A stretch of DNA of 30,734 nt from Deinococcus marmoris DSM 12784 (GTDB lineage Bacteria; Deinococcota; Deinococci; Deinococcales; Deinococcaceae). The notes below the pieces were generated by a model that had not been told where the DNA came from, did no database searches, and worked only from the letters and a program-made list of their open reading frames with translations. The stretch spans positions 1 to 30,734 of the forward strand of contig NZ_JNIV01000054.1 of the NCBI RefSeq assembly GCF_000701405.1, in the 5' to 3' direction. How positions within the stretch are numbered: position 1 is the stretch's first letter; each line of letters opens with the position of its first letter. Shown here in pieces: positions 1 through 9,662 of the stretch. A program made the translations under genes and the position numbers.

Positions 1-14
1 GTCTGGGCGGGAAC

Positions 15-41
15 ATTCACGGCTCCCCAACAGCCGTGAAT
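15..41. repeat. Perfect 10-bp inverted repeat (hairpin)
   Basis: ATTCACGGCT (15-24) and its exact reverse complement (32-41) flank a 7-nt loop. It lies about 40 nt beyond the stop of the small minus-strand gene at 79-282, so it could end that transcript. There is no T-run on either side, and the sequence also lies in an open minus-strand frame running off the window. Terminator, IS-related repeat and coding coincidence remain possible. Confidence 0.4.
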
Positions 42-78
42 CAGCAGCGTCGTGCGTCCATCCTTGCGCCACTCCGGG

Positions 79-282
79 TCAGTCGGTTTGCTCTGAGGGG
101 GAAAAATCCTGCTTCTGGCGCAGGTCAATGAGGGTCTGAAACAGTTCTCGCATGAGTGGACTCTGCTGGCGGAGTAGGGTCTGTTCCAGCTCAGCAACGC
201 TGAGCTGCCCCTCAGACTCTTCTAAAAGCTGATCCAGATGACGTTCCATGACCTGACTCAGCATTTCCCGTTCTGTTGCCAT
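79..282 (-). CDS. Small acidic helical protein of unknown function (67 aa)
   Basis: I do not recognise this 67-residue protein. It is predicted to be almost all helix, with regularly spaced Leu, Glu and Gln ([20 protein letters not shown], then [13 protein letters not shown]), as in short adaptor proteins or the N-terminal helical part of a transposase. The ATG at 280-282 has no good Shine-Dalgarno sequence. It lies downstream of rpmA but beyond the rpmA terminator (324-355), so it probably has its own transcript. After its TGA, the +1 frame (1-78) stays open to the window edge and reads PEWRKDGRTTLLIHGCWGAV. A T5-C5 run sits about 10 codons before the stop, so this may be the first part of a frameshifted longer protein such as an IS transposase. 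That is inference only. Confidence 0.5.
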   Translation of the reverse strand: MATEREMLSQVMERHLDQLLEESEGQLSVAELEQTLLRQQSPLMRELFQTLIDLRQKQDFSPSEQTD

Positions 283-323
283 GCACCATCATCCCATTTC
301 AGCGGGATGCACCCGGGCAAGAG

Positions 324-355
324 AACAGCCGGAAACCCGCAGGCTCCCGGCTGTT
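324..355 (-). terminator. Rho-independent-like terminator of rplU-rpmA
   Basis: Perfect 9-bp stem AACAGCCGG (324-332) / CCGGCTGTT (347-355) with a 14-nt loop. It starts 15 nt past the rpmA stop, and on the minus strand it is followed by a pyrimidine-rich tail (CTCTTG) rather than a true T-run. It separates rpmA from the small gene at 79-282. Confidence 0.6.
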
Positions 356-370
356 TCCCACGCGCCTGAT

Positions 371-655
<285 letters not shown>

Positions 656-672
656 ATCAGTTCAGCCTCCCC

Positions 673-975
673 TTAACCCTTGATGCCCGTGATCTTGATC
701 GCCGTGAAATCCTGGCGGTGACCGGTGCGGCGGCGGTACTGCACGCCACTCTTGTACTTGCGGATGTAGATCTTGGGGCCGCGTCCGTGTTCCACCACTT
801 CGGCACTGACCACAAATTTGCTCACGGCGTCGCCGAACAGGGTCTGGTCGCCGCCCACGAAGATGGGGGTCAGGTCCATGGTGTCGCCTGCTTCGCCCGC
901 CAGACTTTCCACGCGGATCACGTCGCCTTCCTGCACGCGGTACTGCTTGCCGCCGGTCTGAATAATTGCAAACAT
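673..975 (-). CDS. rplU: 50S ribosomal protein L21
   Basis: Large-subunit protein L21 (100 aa), which binds 23S r[23 protein letters not shown] is the diagnostic N-terminus, and the C-terminal [26 protein letters not shown] is the L21 signature region. Length is typical. AAGGAAGG lies 6 nt upstream of the ATG at 973-975. It is the first ribosomal gene of the rplU-rpmA operon. It is preceded by an 80-nt region containing a GC-rich hairpin (1031-1052) and a 25-codon ORF (979-1056) that stops 3 nt before its ATG. That layout invites translational coupling or autoregulation, but neither is proven by the sequence. Confidence 0.97.
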   Translation of the reverse strand: MFAIIQTGGKQYRVQEGDVIRVESLAGEAGDTMDLTPIFVGGDQTLFGDAVSKFVVSAEVVEHGRGPKIYIRKYKSGVQYRRRTGHRQDFTAIKITGIKG

Positions 976-978
976 CGT

Positions 979-1056
979 TTACCTTCCTTGTGCTGCCGCC
1001 GCCGGAACGCTGCCGGACGTGGCCTCTCTCGCCGCGCCTCTGTGGGCGCAGCACAT
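979..1056 (-). CDS. Candidate leaderless leader ORF upstream of rplU (25 aa)
   Basis: ATG at 1054-1056 opens a 25-codon frame (MCCAHRGAAREATSGSVPAA then AAQGR) that ends in TAA at 979-981, 3 nt before the rplU ATG. The ATG lies 9 nt after the -10-like TAAAGT (1066-1071), the same geometry as the leaderless starts elsewhere in this window. The last two sense codons (GGA AGG) form part of the rplU Shine-Dalgarno, so ribosomes finishing this ORF would be delivered to rplU. The peptide resembles nothing I know, and the ORF could be chance in GC-rich DNA. Confidence 0.35.
   Translation of the reverse strand: MCCAHRGAAREATSGSVPAAAAQGR
1031..1052 (-). promoter_or_regulatory. rplU: Hairpin in the rplU leader
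   Basis: On the minus strand GCTGCGCC (1052-1045) pairs with GGCGCGGC (1038-1031) across a 6-nt loop: 8 bp including one G-T. It lies between the proposed transcription start (about 1059) and the rplU start. L21 leaders are known autoregulatory RNAs in Firmicutes; that this is an equivalent is a guess. Confidence 0.3.
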
Positions 1057-1065
1057 CAACTTGGA

Positions 1066-1071
1066 ACTTTA
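1066..1071 (-). promoter_or_regulatory. Candidate -10 box of the rplU-rpmA operon
   Basis: TAAAGT fits TANNNT and lies 9 nt before the leader ORF ATG. No convincing -35 is seen. The remaining stretch 1072-1392 between the divergent rplU and DUF1232 genes holds no ORF with protein-like composition; I see nothing else definable there. Confidence 0.35.
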
Positions 1072-1392
1072 ACACACAGCAGACACAAACGGGAACGCCC
1101 CATTGCCGGGGAAGAAGAGAACTTCCAGACAACGGGGTGGGCACGGGTCACACGGCCCGCCGGAGCAGGGCCAGAAAGTGTGTGGTGTGCGTGTTCCCGT
1201 ATCTGTGGAGGTGTCCTCGCGGTACACCTGGACTCCTGCCTTCTGAAACGGGGCTGATCGAGTCGCGCTTTCTCTTTCCTCCGGCGCGGCTGGGCTGGAT
1301 GCCCCACCGCTGCAAGGTCATAGCATAGCAAAAGACGGGGGCGAGGGGCCAGAGACTGGAACTTCGGTTCACCGCGCCGCGTATAGAAGGGC

Positions 1393-1755
1393 GTGATCAC
1401 CCGCCTTAAACCCATCTGGCGCGACGCGCTGGCCCTGCTGTTTGCGGTGTGGGACGCCCGCACGCCCATGACGGCGCGGTTGGGGGCGCTGCTGGCGCTG
1501 GCCTACGCCCTCAGCCCGGTTGACCTGATTCCCGACGCGATTCCGCTGGTGGGTCTGGGCGACGACCTGCTGGTGGTTCCCGCCATTCTGGCGCTGGCGG
1601 CCCGCTCGTTGCCCGCCCCGGTGCTGCTGAGCGCCCGCGCCCGCAGCGCCGCGCTGCAAAGGCGTCTGCCGTGGCTTTTGCCTGCGCTGGGGGCGAGCCT
1701 GATCCTGGGACTGGGTCTGCTGGTCTGGGGGCTGTGGCGGGGACTGAGTGCATAG
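1393..1755 (+). CDS. DUF1232 (YkvA-like) membrane protein
   Basis: A 120-residue protein with the DUF1232 signature: WDARTP...RLGALLALAYALSPVDLIPD, then IPLVGLGDDLLVVP at residues 50-63. The SP(V/I)DLIPD core is diagnostic. Hydrophobic stretches at about 28-43, 56-70 and 92-112 suggest a small integral membrane protein; the last 25 residues form a clear transmembrane segment. Family function is unknown. The GTG at 1393 is chosen because the domain begins within the first 25 residues and the only downstream ATG (1468) would cut into it. AGAAGGG lies just upstream but is too close for a good ribosome-binding site, so the start is not certain. It stands alone, divergent from rplU. Confidence 0.85.
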   Translation: MITRLKPIWRDALALLFAVWDARTPMTARLGALLALAYALSPVDLIPDAIPLVGLGDDLLVVPAILALAARSLPAPVLLSARARSAALQRRLPWLLPALGASLILGLGLLVWGLWRGLSA

Positions 1756-1795
1756 AAAGGGGCCGATTCGACCGGAAATCCTGATGTACGGAAAT

Positions 1796-1801
1796 TAATA
1801 T
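1796..1801 (+). promoter_or_regulatory. Candidate promoter (-10) of the lipoprotein gene
   Basis: TAATAT sits in the only strongly AT-rich patch of the region (1790-1812), 17 nt before the ATG at 1819. No -35 could be assigned. Confidence 0.35.
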
Positions 1802-1818
1802 TTTTTCATCAGATCTTC

Positions 1819-2568
1819 ATGCTAATTTCACGCCGTATGAAATCGATCTTTGCTTTTCTGCTGATCCCAGCATTACTTCTCGCGTCTTGCAATAGCAATG
1901 TCGCCCCTCCTTCCTCTCAGCTTCCAGTTGCAACTAAGACTGCGAGCGGGACAGTGGTTGAGGGCAAGTTCGACTCACAGAATGGGCAGGTCATTTTGCG
2001 AACCAGTGCCTGGACGGGCGGGGCTGGCAGTGTCGTTTTCGCTGCTCGCAGCGCTCAGGACGGCTCTGTAGCATTGGGCCGTACGCCTCTCGGGGCAGAC
2101 GGCAAATTCTCCTTTGCCACGCTGGCTGACCCGAAGGACAGCGATTTGCAGAAGATTGCGGTCAGCAGCGAGAATTGCAGCAATACATTCGTGATCAGCG
2201 ATCCGGCGGCCCTCAATACCACTGCGGCGTTCTATGCGGAGGCGCAGAAAAGTGGATGGTTTGAATCGGCGGCTCTCAACGTTTCCAGCGATGGTGACCT
2301 CACAGTCACGACGGGCGTGTTGATCTACGCCGACCGGGCCGTTACGGTGAAAGGGATGGAAACCTGCAAGCAGCAGGACAGCAGCCTCCTCACCGCAGAT
2401 TTCGATCTCACGCTAGTCCGGGGCTGGAACAGCACGACGGGCACGATCAAGGCAGGAAGCAGCGTGGTCGCTGTCCGCAACGGCTCCCCGGCAGGCGTGC
2501 AGTGGATCTACTTTGCCCCCGATTCTGAACTGGCGAGCCTGTCACTGAACAACTTCTTCCTGCGCTGA
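1819..2568 (+). CDS. Predicted lipoprotein of unknown function
   Basis: 249 residues, not recognised. The N-terminus is a lipoprotein signal: basic MLISRRMKS, a hydrophobic stretch, and the lipobox LASC with Cys24 as the lipidation site, followed by a Ser/Pro-rich tether. It is therefore exported and membrane-anchored. The rest is beta-rich and polar. Two further cysteines, in SENCSN and METCKQ, could form a disulfide. Either ATG, 1819 or 1837, retains the signal; neither has a Shine-Dalgarno, and 1819 is kept because it is nearer the AT-rich promoter patch. Codon use is less GC-biased than in neighbouring genes (many aat, tct, aaa and gca codons), which may reflect relaxed selection or transfer. 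A terminator follows at 2589. Confidence 0.8.
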   Translation: MLISRRMKSIFAFLLIPALLLASCNSNVAPPSSQLPVATKTASGTVVEGKFDSQNGQVILRTSAWTGGAGSVVFAARSAQDGSVALGRTPLGADGKFSFATLADPKDSDLQKIAVSSENCSNTFVISDPAALNTTAAFYAEAQKSGWFESAALNVSSDGDLTVTTGVLIYADRAVTVKGMETCKQQDSSLLTADFDLTLVRGWNSTTGTIKAGSSVVAVRNGSPAGVQWIYFAPDSELASLSLNNFFLR

Positions 2569-2588
2569 ATTCGCAGTCCTGACGGTCC

Positions 2589-2620
2589 GCCCGCGTCGTG
2601 CAGGCGGGCTTTTTGCTTTT
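2589..2620 (+). terminator. Rho-independent terminator after the lipoprotein gene
   Basis: Stem GCCCGC (2589-2594) / GCGGGC (2604-2609), 9-nt loop, followed directly by TTTTT, G, C, TTTTT. This is the most canonical plus-strand terminator in the window. Confidence 0.85.
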
Positions 2621-2655
2621 TCTACTTGCCCTAACCTCCCTTTAACGCCGCCCGC

Positions 2656-2661
2656 TAGACT
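2656..2661 (+). promoter_or_regulatory. Leaderless-type -10 box of the two-component operon
   Basis: TAGACT (TANNNT) ends 9 nt before the ATG at 2671, and there is no Shine-Dalgarno, so the mRNA probably starts at or next to the start codon. No clear -35. Confidence 0.55.
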
Positions 2662-2670
2662 GGCCCCTAT

Positions 2671-3333
2671 ATGCGCCTACTGCTCGTAGAGGACGATCCA
2701 CGCATCGCCGGGCCGACGGTGGACGCGCTGCGCGAGGCAGGCTATGCCGTGACCTGGGCGCAGACTGGCCCCGAGGGACTGGAGGCCGCGCTGCTGGGCG
2801 ACTTTCCCCTGATCGTGCTGGACGTGATGCTGCCCGGCATGGACGGCTTCGAGATTGCCCGCGAACTGCGCGCGGGTGGCGTGGAAGCTGCCGTCCTGTT
2901 CCTGACCGCGCGCGGCGATCTGGCGGACCGGGTGCAGGGGCTGGATCTGGGCGGCGACGCGTATCTGGTCAAGCCGTTCGCCGTGCCGGAACTGCTGGCT
3001 ACCCTGCGGGCGCTGTCTCGGCGGGAGCGGGGCCAGACCGCGCCGCAGGTGACGTTCACGGACGGGCGCGGCACGCTGGACACCGTGGCCCGGACCGTGA
3101 CCTGGGACGGCACAGAGGTGGCAGTGACGGGCCGCGAATACTCGCTGCTGGAGGCGCTGGCCCTGTCCCCGGAACGCTGGTTTACCCGCGAGGACCTGCT
3201 GGACCGCGTGTGGGGACCGGAATTTGGCGGTGAGGCCCGCATCGTGGACGTGTACGTGCGCTACGTGCGCCGCAAGCTGGCCCCGGAGGCGATCAGCAGT
3301 GAGCGCGGGCGTGGCTACCGGGTGGAACGTTGA
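2671..3333 (+). CDS. OmpR/PhoB-family response regulator
   Basis: 220-residue DNA-binding response regulator. The receiver domain spans about 1-112: acidic pair Asp8-Asp9, phospho-acceptor Asp51 in [13 protein letters not shown], Thr79 (LTA) and Lys101 (VKPF). The C-terminal winged helix (about 127-219) has the family hallmarks [12 protein letters not shown], the [12 protein letters not shown] helix and [12 protein letters not shown] with GRGYR at the end. The kinase gene starts 40 nt downstream on the same strand, so the two are an operon and presumed partners. The stimulus cannot be told from sequence. The start is leaderless-type, as noted for the -10 box at 2656. Confidence 0.93.
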   Translation: MRLLLVEDDPRIAGPTVDALREAGYAVTWAQTGPEGLEAALLGDFPLIVLDVMLPGMDGFEIARELRAGGVEAAVLFLTARGDLADRVQGLDLGGDAYLVKPFAVPELLATLRALSRRERGQTAPQVTFTDGRGTLDTVARTVTWDGTEVAVTGREYSLLEALALSPERWFTREDLLDRVWGPEFGGEARIVDVYVRYVRRKLAPEAISSERGRGYRVER

Positions 3334-3373
3334 GAGGAAATGGAGCCGGGCAGGGAAGAGGACAGACCCGCCC

Positions 3374-4738
3374 ATGCGCCTGACCCTGCGGCTGCGGCTG
3401 GCGCTGTTCTCGGCGCTGGCCACTGGGCTGGCCGTGCTGCTGGTGGCGACGGGGCTGTACTTTGCCGTCAACAGTTTTCTGCGGCAGGCGCAGGTGGAGC
3501 GTCTGCTGACCACCAGCGCCGTGATCGCCGTGCGGCTGGAAGCGGCCCTGCAACGGGCCAGTGACCGCAACTGGCCTTTCGGGCTGGATGGCGTAGCGAT
3601 CACGCAGGACACCCTGGAGACACTGGTGGACGCCAGGGGAAAAAACCGCACGGTGGAGGTGAGAATCCAGCTTCCCGGCGGTGGGCCATTTTCTGAACAG
3701 CACACCACCCGCTTTCCAGCAGGGGTGCCGCTGAACCTGCCCCTGGGTGTCCGGGCCAGCGGCGATCAACTGCTGACCGTGCAGGAGCTGCGCGGCTCGG
3801 ACCTGCGCCTGACCGTGATCTCGGACGCGCGGGCGCTGGGCGAGGCCAGACAGGCGTTCACGTGGGCGCTGGCGTGGTTGCTGCCGCTGGCGCTGCTGCT
3901 GGCGCTGGGCATAGGCTCCTTCGTGGCGGGGCGGCTGCTGCGCCCGGTGCGGACACTGGAAAATGCGGCGCGCGAGGTGGGCGAGGGCGCACAGCTTCGC
4001 CGCCCCCTGCCCGGCGCAGGCGAGGACGACGAACTGTCGCGGCTGGCGCTGACCCTGCAAGGCACTTTTGGCCGGCTGGCCGACGCCCGTGACCGCGAAC
4101 AGGCATTCATGCGCGCTGCCTCGCATGACCTGCGTTCGCCGCTGGCCGCCCTGACCGCCCGTGTGGAGGGCAGTCTGGCCCGTGACCGCGACGCCGCGCG
4201 CTACCGCGCCGATTTGCAGGAGATCGGCACCGATATCACGCGGCTGTCCTCGCTGACCAATCACCTGCTGTTGCTGGCGCGTGACCCCTCGCAACTGGCC
4301 CGCGCCCCGGTGCCCCTGCGTGAGCTGGCCGCCGACGCCGTGGACCGCGCCCGCGAGCTGGCCCCGGAGGCGGACGTGGACCTGACCGCCCCGCAGCCCG
4401 TGACCGTGCCGGGAGACCGTGTGCTGCTGGGCCAGTCGATCTGGAACCTGACCATGAACGCGGTGCGCCACGCCCCCGGCGCAACCGTGACGGTGACGCT
4501 GGCGGAGGCAGACGGCTGGGCCACCATCACCGTCCACGACGATGGCCCCGGCGTGGGGGCGGACGTGCTGGCCCGGCTGGGCGAGGCTTTTTACCGCCCA
4601 GACGCCAGCCGCAGCGGTGAGGGCCACGGCCTGGGTCTGGCGCTGGCCCGCCGCGCCGCCGAGTTGCACGGCGGCACATTGACCCTGAGCAGCGCGCCGG
4701 GCGAGGGCTTCACGGCAACGTTGCGGTTGCCGGGGTAA
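3374..4738 (+). CDS. Sensor histidine kinase (HAMP, HisKA, HATPase_c)
   Basis: 454-residue membrane kinase, presumed partner of the regulator at 2671. Transmembrane segment 1 spans about 9-31. A periplasmic domain (about 35-160) shows no recognised ligand motif. Transmembrane segment 2 spans about 164-186, HAMP about 187-240. In HisKA, His251 sits in RAASHDLRSPLAAL. The ATPase domain has an N-box (NLTMNAVRHA, Asn362), G1 DDGPGVG (389-395), F-box FYRPD and G2 GHGLGLALA. The ATG at 3374 is chosen because MRLTLRLRLALF begins the transmembrane segment and GGAAGAGGA lies about 12 nt upstream; the same frame is open further 5' but there it overlaps the regulator. It ends facing the tRNA gene. Confidence 0.92.
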   Translation: MRLTLRLRLALFSALATGLAVLLVATGLYFAVNSFLRQAQVERLLTTSAVIAVRLEAALQRASDRNWPFGLDGVAITQDTLETLVDARGKNRTVEVRIQLPGGGPFSEQHTTRFPAGVPLNLPLGVRASGDQLLTVQELRGSDLRLTVISDARALGEARQAFTWALAWLLPLALLLALGIGSFVAGRLLRPVRTLENAAREVGEGAQLRRPLPGAGEDDELSRLALTLQGTFGRLADARDREQAFMRAASHDLRSPLAALTARVEGSLARDRDAARYRADLQEIGTDITRLSSLTNHLLLLARDPSQLARAPVPLRELAADAVDRARELAPEADVDLTAPQPVTVPGDRVLLGQSIWNLTMNAVRHAPGATVTVTLAEADGWATITVHDDGPGVGADVLARLGEAFYRPDASRSGEGHGLGLALARRAAELHGGTLTLSSAPGEGFTATLRLPG

Positions 4739-4830
4739 TCGCGTCTGGCATGGCAGGCGTCGCTCATCCGTTACTCCAGAGGCTCACCCCAGAAACTTAA
4801 CAAAGCCCCACGGCAAAATTGTTTGAAATG

Positions 4831-4853
4831 AAAAAACCCCGCGTAATACGGGG
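4831..4853 (-). terminator. Terminator of the tRNA-Trp transcript
   Basis: Stem CCCCG (4837-4841) / CGGGG (4849-4853), 7-nt loop; on the minus strand it is followed by six T (4836-4831). It lies 8 nt beyond the tRNA 3' end. Confidence 0.85.
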
Positions 4854-4860
4854 AATAATT

Positions 4861-4936
4861 TGGCGGGCCCTGCAGGACTTGAACCTACGACCCTCGGTTT
4901 TGGAGACCGATGCTCTACCAACTGAGCTAAGAACCC
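4861..4936 (-). tRNA. tRNA-Trp (anticodon CCA)
   Basis: 76-nt cloverleaf read on the minus strand. The 7-bp acceptor stem is GGGTTCT/AGGGCCC with two G-T pairs. The D-arm holds AGCTCAGTTGGTAGAGC. The anticodon stem TCGGT/ACCGA carries the loop CTCCAAA, so the anticodon is CCA. The T-arm is GTAGG-TTCAAGT-CCTGC. The discriminator G and CCA are encoded (4864-4861). It is a single-gene transcript with its own promoter (4998-5026) and terminator (4831-4853). Confidence 0.97.
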
Positions 4937-4997
4937 TCGCCAGGATGTTGCGGACTACCCACCCACCGGAAGACGGCGTCTTCTCGCGGGCCTGGAC

Positions 4998-5026
4998 AGA
5001 GTAGCAGAGCCTGCGAAGCGGTGCAA
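4998..5026 (-). promoter_or_regulatory. Sigma-70-type promoter of tRNA-Trp
   Basis: On the minus strand TTGCAC (5026-5021), a 17-nt spacer, then TACTCT (5003-4998) preceded by TGC, i.e. an extended -10. Expected start is about 4991, leaving a leader of about 55 nt for processing. This is the only promoter in the window with a good -35. Confidence 0.75.
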
Positions 5027-5055
5027 GGCATAGAAGGACTTCACTTTCAGACCAA

Positions 5056-5661
5056 TCAGCTCGGCGCAGCTCCGGCCTCGGTTCTCGGTTCGTCTTCCTC
5101 GGGCGGAAGGAACAGCGGGAAGGTGTGGAGTTCCTGGACCTCGCCGCGTTCCTCACGGGTCAGGCTCAGGGCCTGGACGATGAAGCGGTCCAGCGGAGGC
5201 GTCAGTGTTTGCACCTGCTCCCACAGCAGGTCCTCGGCCCACGGCAGGATGCCCAGCGCCAGCGTCAGGTGCGGGCGGTAATCGGGGCCGTCGTAGGGCG
5301 CGCGGCTGGATGGGCCGATCTCCAGCATCCGGGCGTGCAGGTCTGCCAGCGCCGGGTCCAGCTCGAACTCCAGAAAAATGACGCCGCTCAGGCGTTTCCA
5401 GCCCCGCACGCGCACCTCCAGGGCCGGTTCGCCGCGCAGGCCCTCCCGGAAGGCGGACACCAGCTCCGGGCTGTCCAGGGTGGTCTGGAACGGGGCGCGC
5501 AGGTTCAGGTGGGGCAGGCCGAAGCCGCTGACGTTCAGCGCAGCCTGGGCGCGGCGCATCCAGGTGTCCAGCACCTGTGGAGGCCACGCCACCAGGCTGT
5601 ACAGCGGCCTGGGCGGTTCGGGGCTGGGTGATCCGGCGGGGGGGGGCGGGTGATAGGTCAT
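5056..5661 (-). CDS. 2'-5' RNA ligase family protein (2H phosphoesterase fold)
   Basis: 201-residue protein with the two spaced His motifs of 2H phosphoesterases, which act on 2',3'-cyclic or 2'-5' phosphodiester bonds in RNA or nucleotides. Motif 1 is HLNL (His51) and motif 2 is HLTL (His131, in YRPHLTLALG). Motif 1 has Asn where Thr or Ser is usual, so catalysis may be weaker or different. The N-terminal Pro-rich stretch (residues 4-19) and acidic C-terminal tail are probably disordered. It follows the SufR-like gene on the same strand after 82 nt and may be in its operon or use a TACAGT -10 (5683-5688). The substrate is unknown. Confidence 0.75.
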   Translation of the reverse strand: MTYHPPPPAGSPSPEPPRPLYSLVAWPPQVLDTWMRRAQAALNVSGFGLPHLNLRAPFQTTLDSPELVSAFREGLRGEPALEVRVRGWKRLSGVIFLEFELDPALADLHARMLEIGPSSRAPYDGPDYRPHLTLALGILPWAEDLLWEQVQTLTPPLDRFIVQALSLTREERGEVQELHTFPLFLPPEEDEPRTEAGAAPS

Positions 5662-5682
5662 GGCAGGGGAGTCCTGGGGACC

Positions 5683-5688
5683 ACTGTA
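5683..5688 (-). promoter_or_regulatory. Candidate -10 box of the 2H-phosphoesterase gene
   Basis: TACAGT (TANNNT), 21 nt before the ATG at 5661, giving a leader of about 15 nt. No -35 assigned. Confidence 0.3.
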
Positions 5689-5743
5689 CCGCGTGATCTC
5701 ACCGTCTCATCTTTCAGTCAGCTTCAGAGCCGCTGGATGGGAC

Positions 5744-6423
5744 TTAACCGACGATGCGGTAGCGGCACGCGCCCTGCCCGCAGGCGATGCGGGTCTCGCG
5801 GACCACCTGCGTGCCCAGCAGCTCGGCATACAGGTTCAATTCGGAGTCGCAGAGCTGGCTGTACTGCCGGGCCACCGCCAGATTGGGGCAGTTGCGCTGG
5901 GTCAGGCACCAGTCCGCGCCGTCCTGCTCCAGCACGGGATCGAAGCCCATATCGGCCAGCAGCTCCGCCAGCCGCCTCACCCGCTCGGCCAGCGGCAGAT
6001 GCTCCGGCAACTCAGCCTGCATCCGCAGCGCGATTTCCACATTGCGGGCGTCCAGCACCTTCAGGACCGCGCCCTGGCCGAACAGGTCCTCGACGTGGCG
6101 CAGCACGTCCACGCACAACCCGGAATAGCTGCGGGGAAAACCTGCCTCGCCGCGCTCGGTCAGGCTGAAGACGTGCTGGGGCCGCCCGCGCCCGCCGGGG
6201 CGTTCGGTGCGCGAGACCAGCAGTCCCTGCTCCTGCAAGTCGCCCAGATGACGGCGCGCGGCGGGTACGCTGACCTCCAGCCGCGCGGCCAGATCCTGCG
6301 CGGTCTGCGGGCCGTGGCGCTGCACCAGTTCCAGCAACCGCACCTTGGTGCGCTCCGGCGGGGCGGACGGCAGCGGTTCCGGGAAGGCTGCGGAAGGGGA
6401 GGGCGCGTCGCTGGACCCCGCCG

Positions 6424-6427
<4 letters not shown>
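5744..6427 (-). CDS. sufR: SufR-like Fe-S-binding transcriptional regulator
   Basis: 227 residues. A winged helix-turn-helix lies at about 25-95 (ERTKVRLLELVQRHGPQTAQ, then SVPAARRHLGDLQEQGLL and a GGRGRPQHVFSLT wing). The C-terminal part carries Cys174, Cys180, Cys193, Cys216 and Cys221 in the DWCLTQRNCPNLAVARQ and ACGQGACRY contexts, the arrangement of SufR-type repressors, which hold an Fe-S cluster and control Fe-S biogenesis genes. It overlaps the end of mrp by ATGA, so it is translated from the same mRNA. That neighbour, an Fe-S carrier candidate, fits a role in Fe-S homeostasis. The proline-rich first 25 residues look disordered. The SufR name is by motif and context; a DeoR/ArsR-like relative is the alternative. 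Confidence 0.8.
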
Positions 6428-7500
<1,073 letters not shown>

Positions 7501-7508
7501 ATGGGCTA

Positions 7509-7514
7509 GTAGTA
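7509..7514 (-). promoter_or_regulatory. Candidate -10 box of mrp-sufR
   Basis: TACTAC on the minus strand, 8 nt before the ATG at 7500: leaderless geometry but an imperfect box. The rest of the divergent gap (7515-7728) shows nothing else I can define. Confidence 0.3.
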
Positions 7515-7728
7515 CCGCAAAGCCGAGTAGGGGGCAAGCCACGCGCTCACAGTGGGCAGTGGGCAGGGCGTGGTGGACGGCGGTGGGAGGTGTGGCCGTG
7601 TCAAAGATGTGAACCCGTCACGGCAGAGAATCCGCGCCTGTCGTCTGACCCTGCGAAGCTCTTCATTGCTCCGCCTGGGTTCCCCTGGCCCGCACCGGAA
7701 GTTACTGACCCCACCGCACTTCCCCCTC

Positions 7729-7734
7729 TAGACT
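7729..7734 (+). promoter_or_regulatory. Leaderless-type -10 box of the NarL-type kinase gene
   Basis: TAGACT ends 6 nt before the ATG at 7741, with no Shine-Dalgarno. The sequence TAGACTGG is identical to the box of the response regulator gene at 2656. Confidence 0.55.
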
Positions 7735-7740
7735 GGGGCC

Positions 7741-9528
<1,788 letters not shown>

Positions 9529-9593
9529 ACTCGCCTGCCCCCCACACCGGGAATCTCCCCACCGGTTGCTCTTTTGCCCCAGGCAGCGGGCGC

Positions 9594-9599
9594 TATGGT
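9594..9599 (+). promoter_or_regulatory. -10 box of the ftsY transcript
   Basis: TATGGT (TANNNT), 6 nt before the ATG at 9606. TTTTGC (9572-9577) lies 16 nt upstream as a weak possible -35. Confidence 0.45.
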
Positions 9600-9605
9600 G
9601 TGTTC

Positions 9606-9662
9606 ATGATCGCGTCATCTCTCTTTTCTCTTAAATCTATTCACTGTATGGGCCGCCTGTGA
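9606..9662 (+). CDS. Candidate leaderless leader ORF overlapping ftsY (18 aa)
   Basis: ATG at 9606 opens MIASSLFSLKSIHCMGRL and stops at TGA 9660-9662, which overlaps the GTG start of ftsY (9659-9661) as GTGA. The ATG lies 6 nt after a TATGGT box, so this would be the first codon of a leaderless mRNA. ftsY has no Shine-Dalgarno of its own, so its translation may depend on termination and restart from this ORF. The peptide is hydrophobic to neutral with no known similarity. Confidence 0.45.
   Translation: MIASSLFSLKSIHCMGRL

Noticed and set aside
2677..4669. Long minus-strand ORFs (343 and 458 codons) opposite the two-component genes
   Set aside because: Rich in Gln, His, Arg and Gly with no motifs; typical antisense shadow of high-GC genes whose plus-strand products have complete domain signatures.
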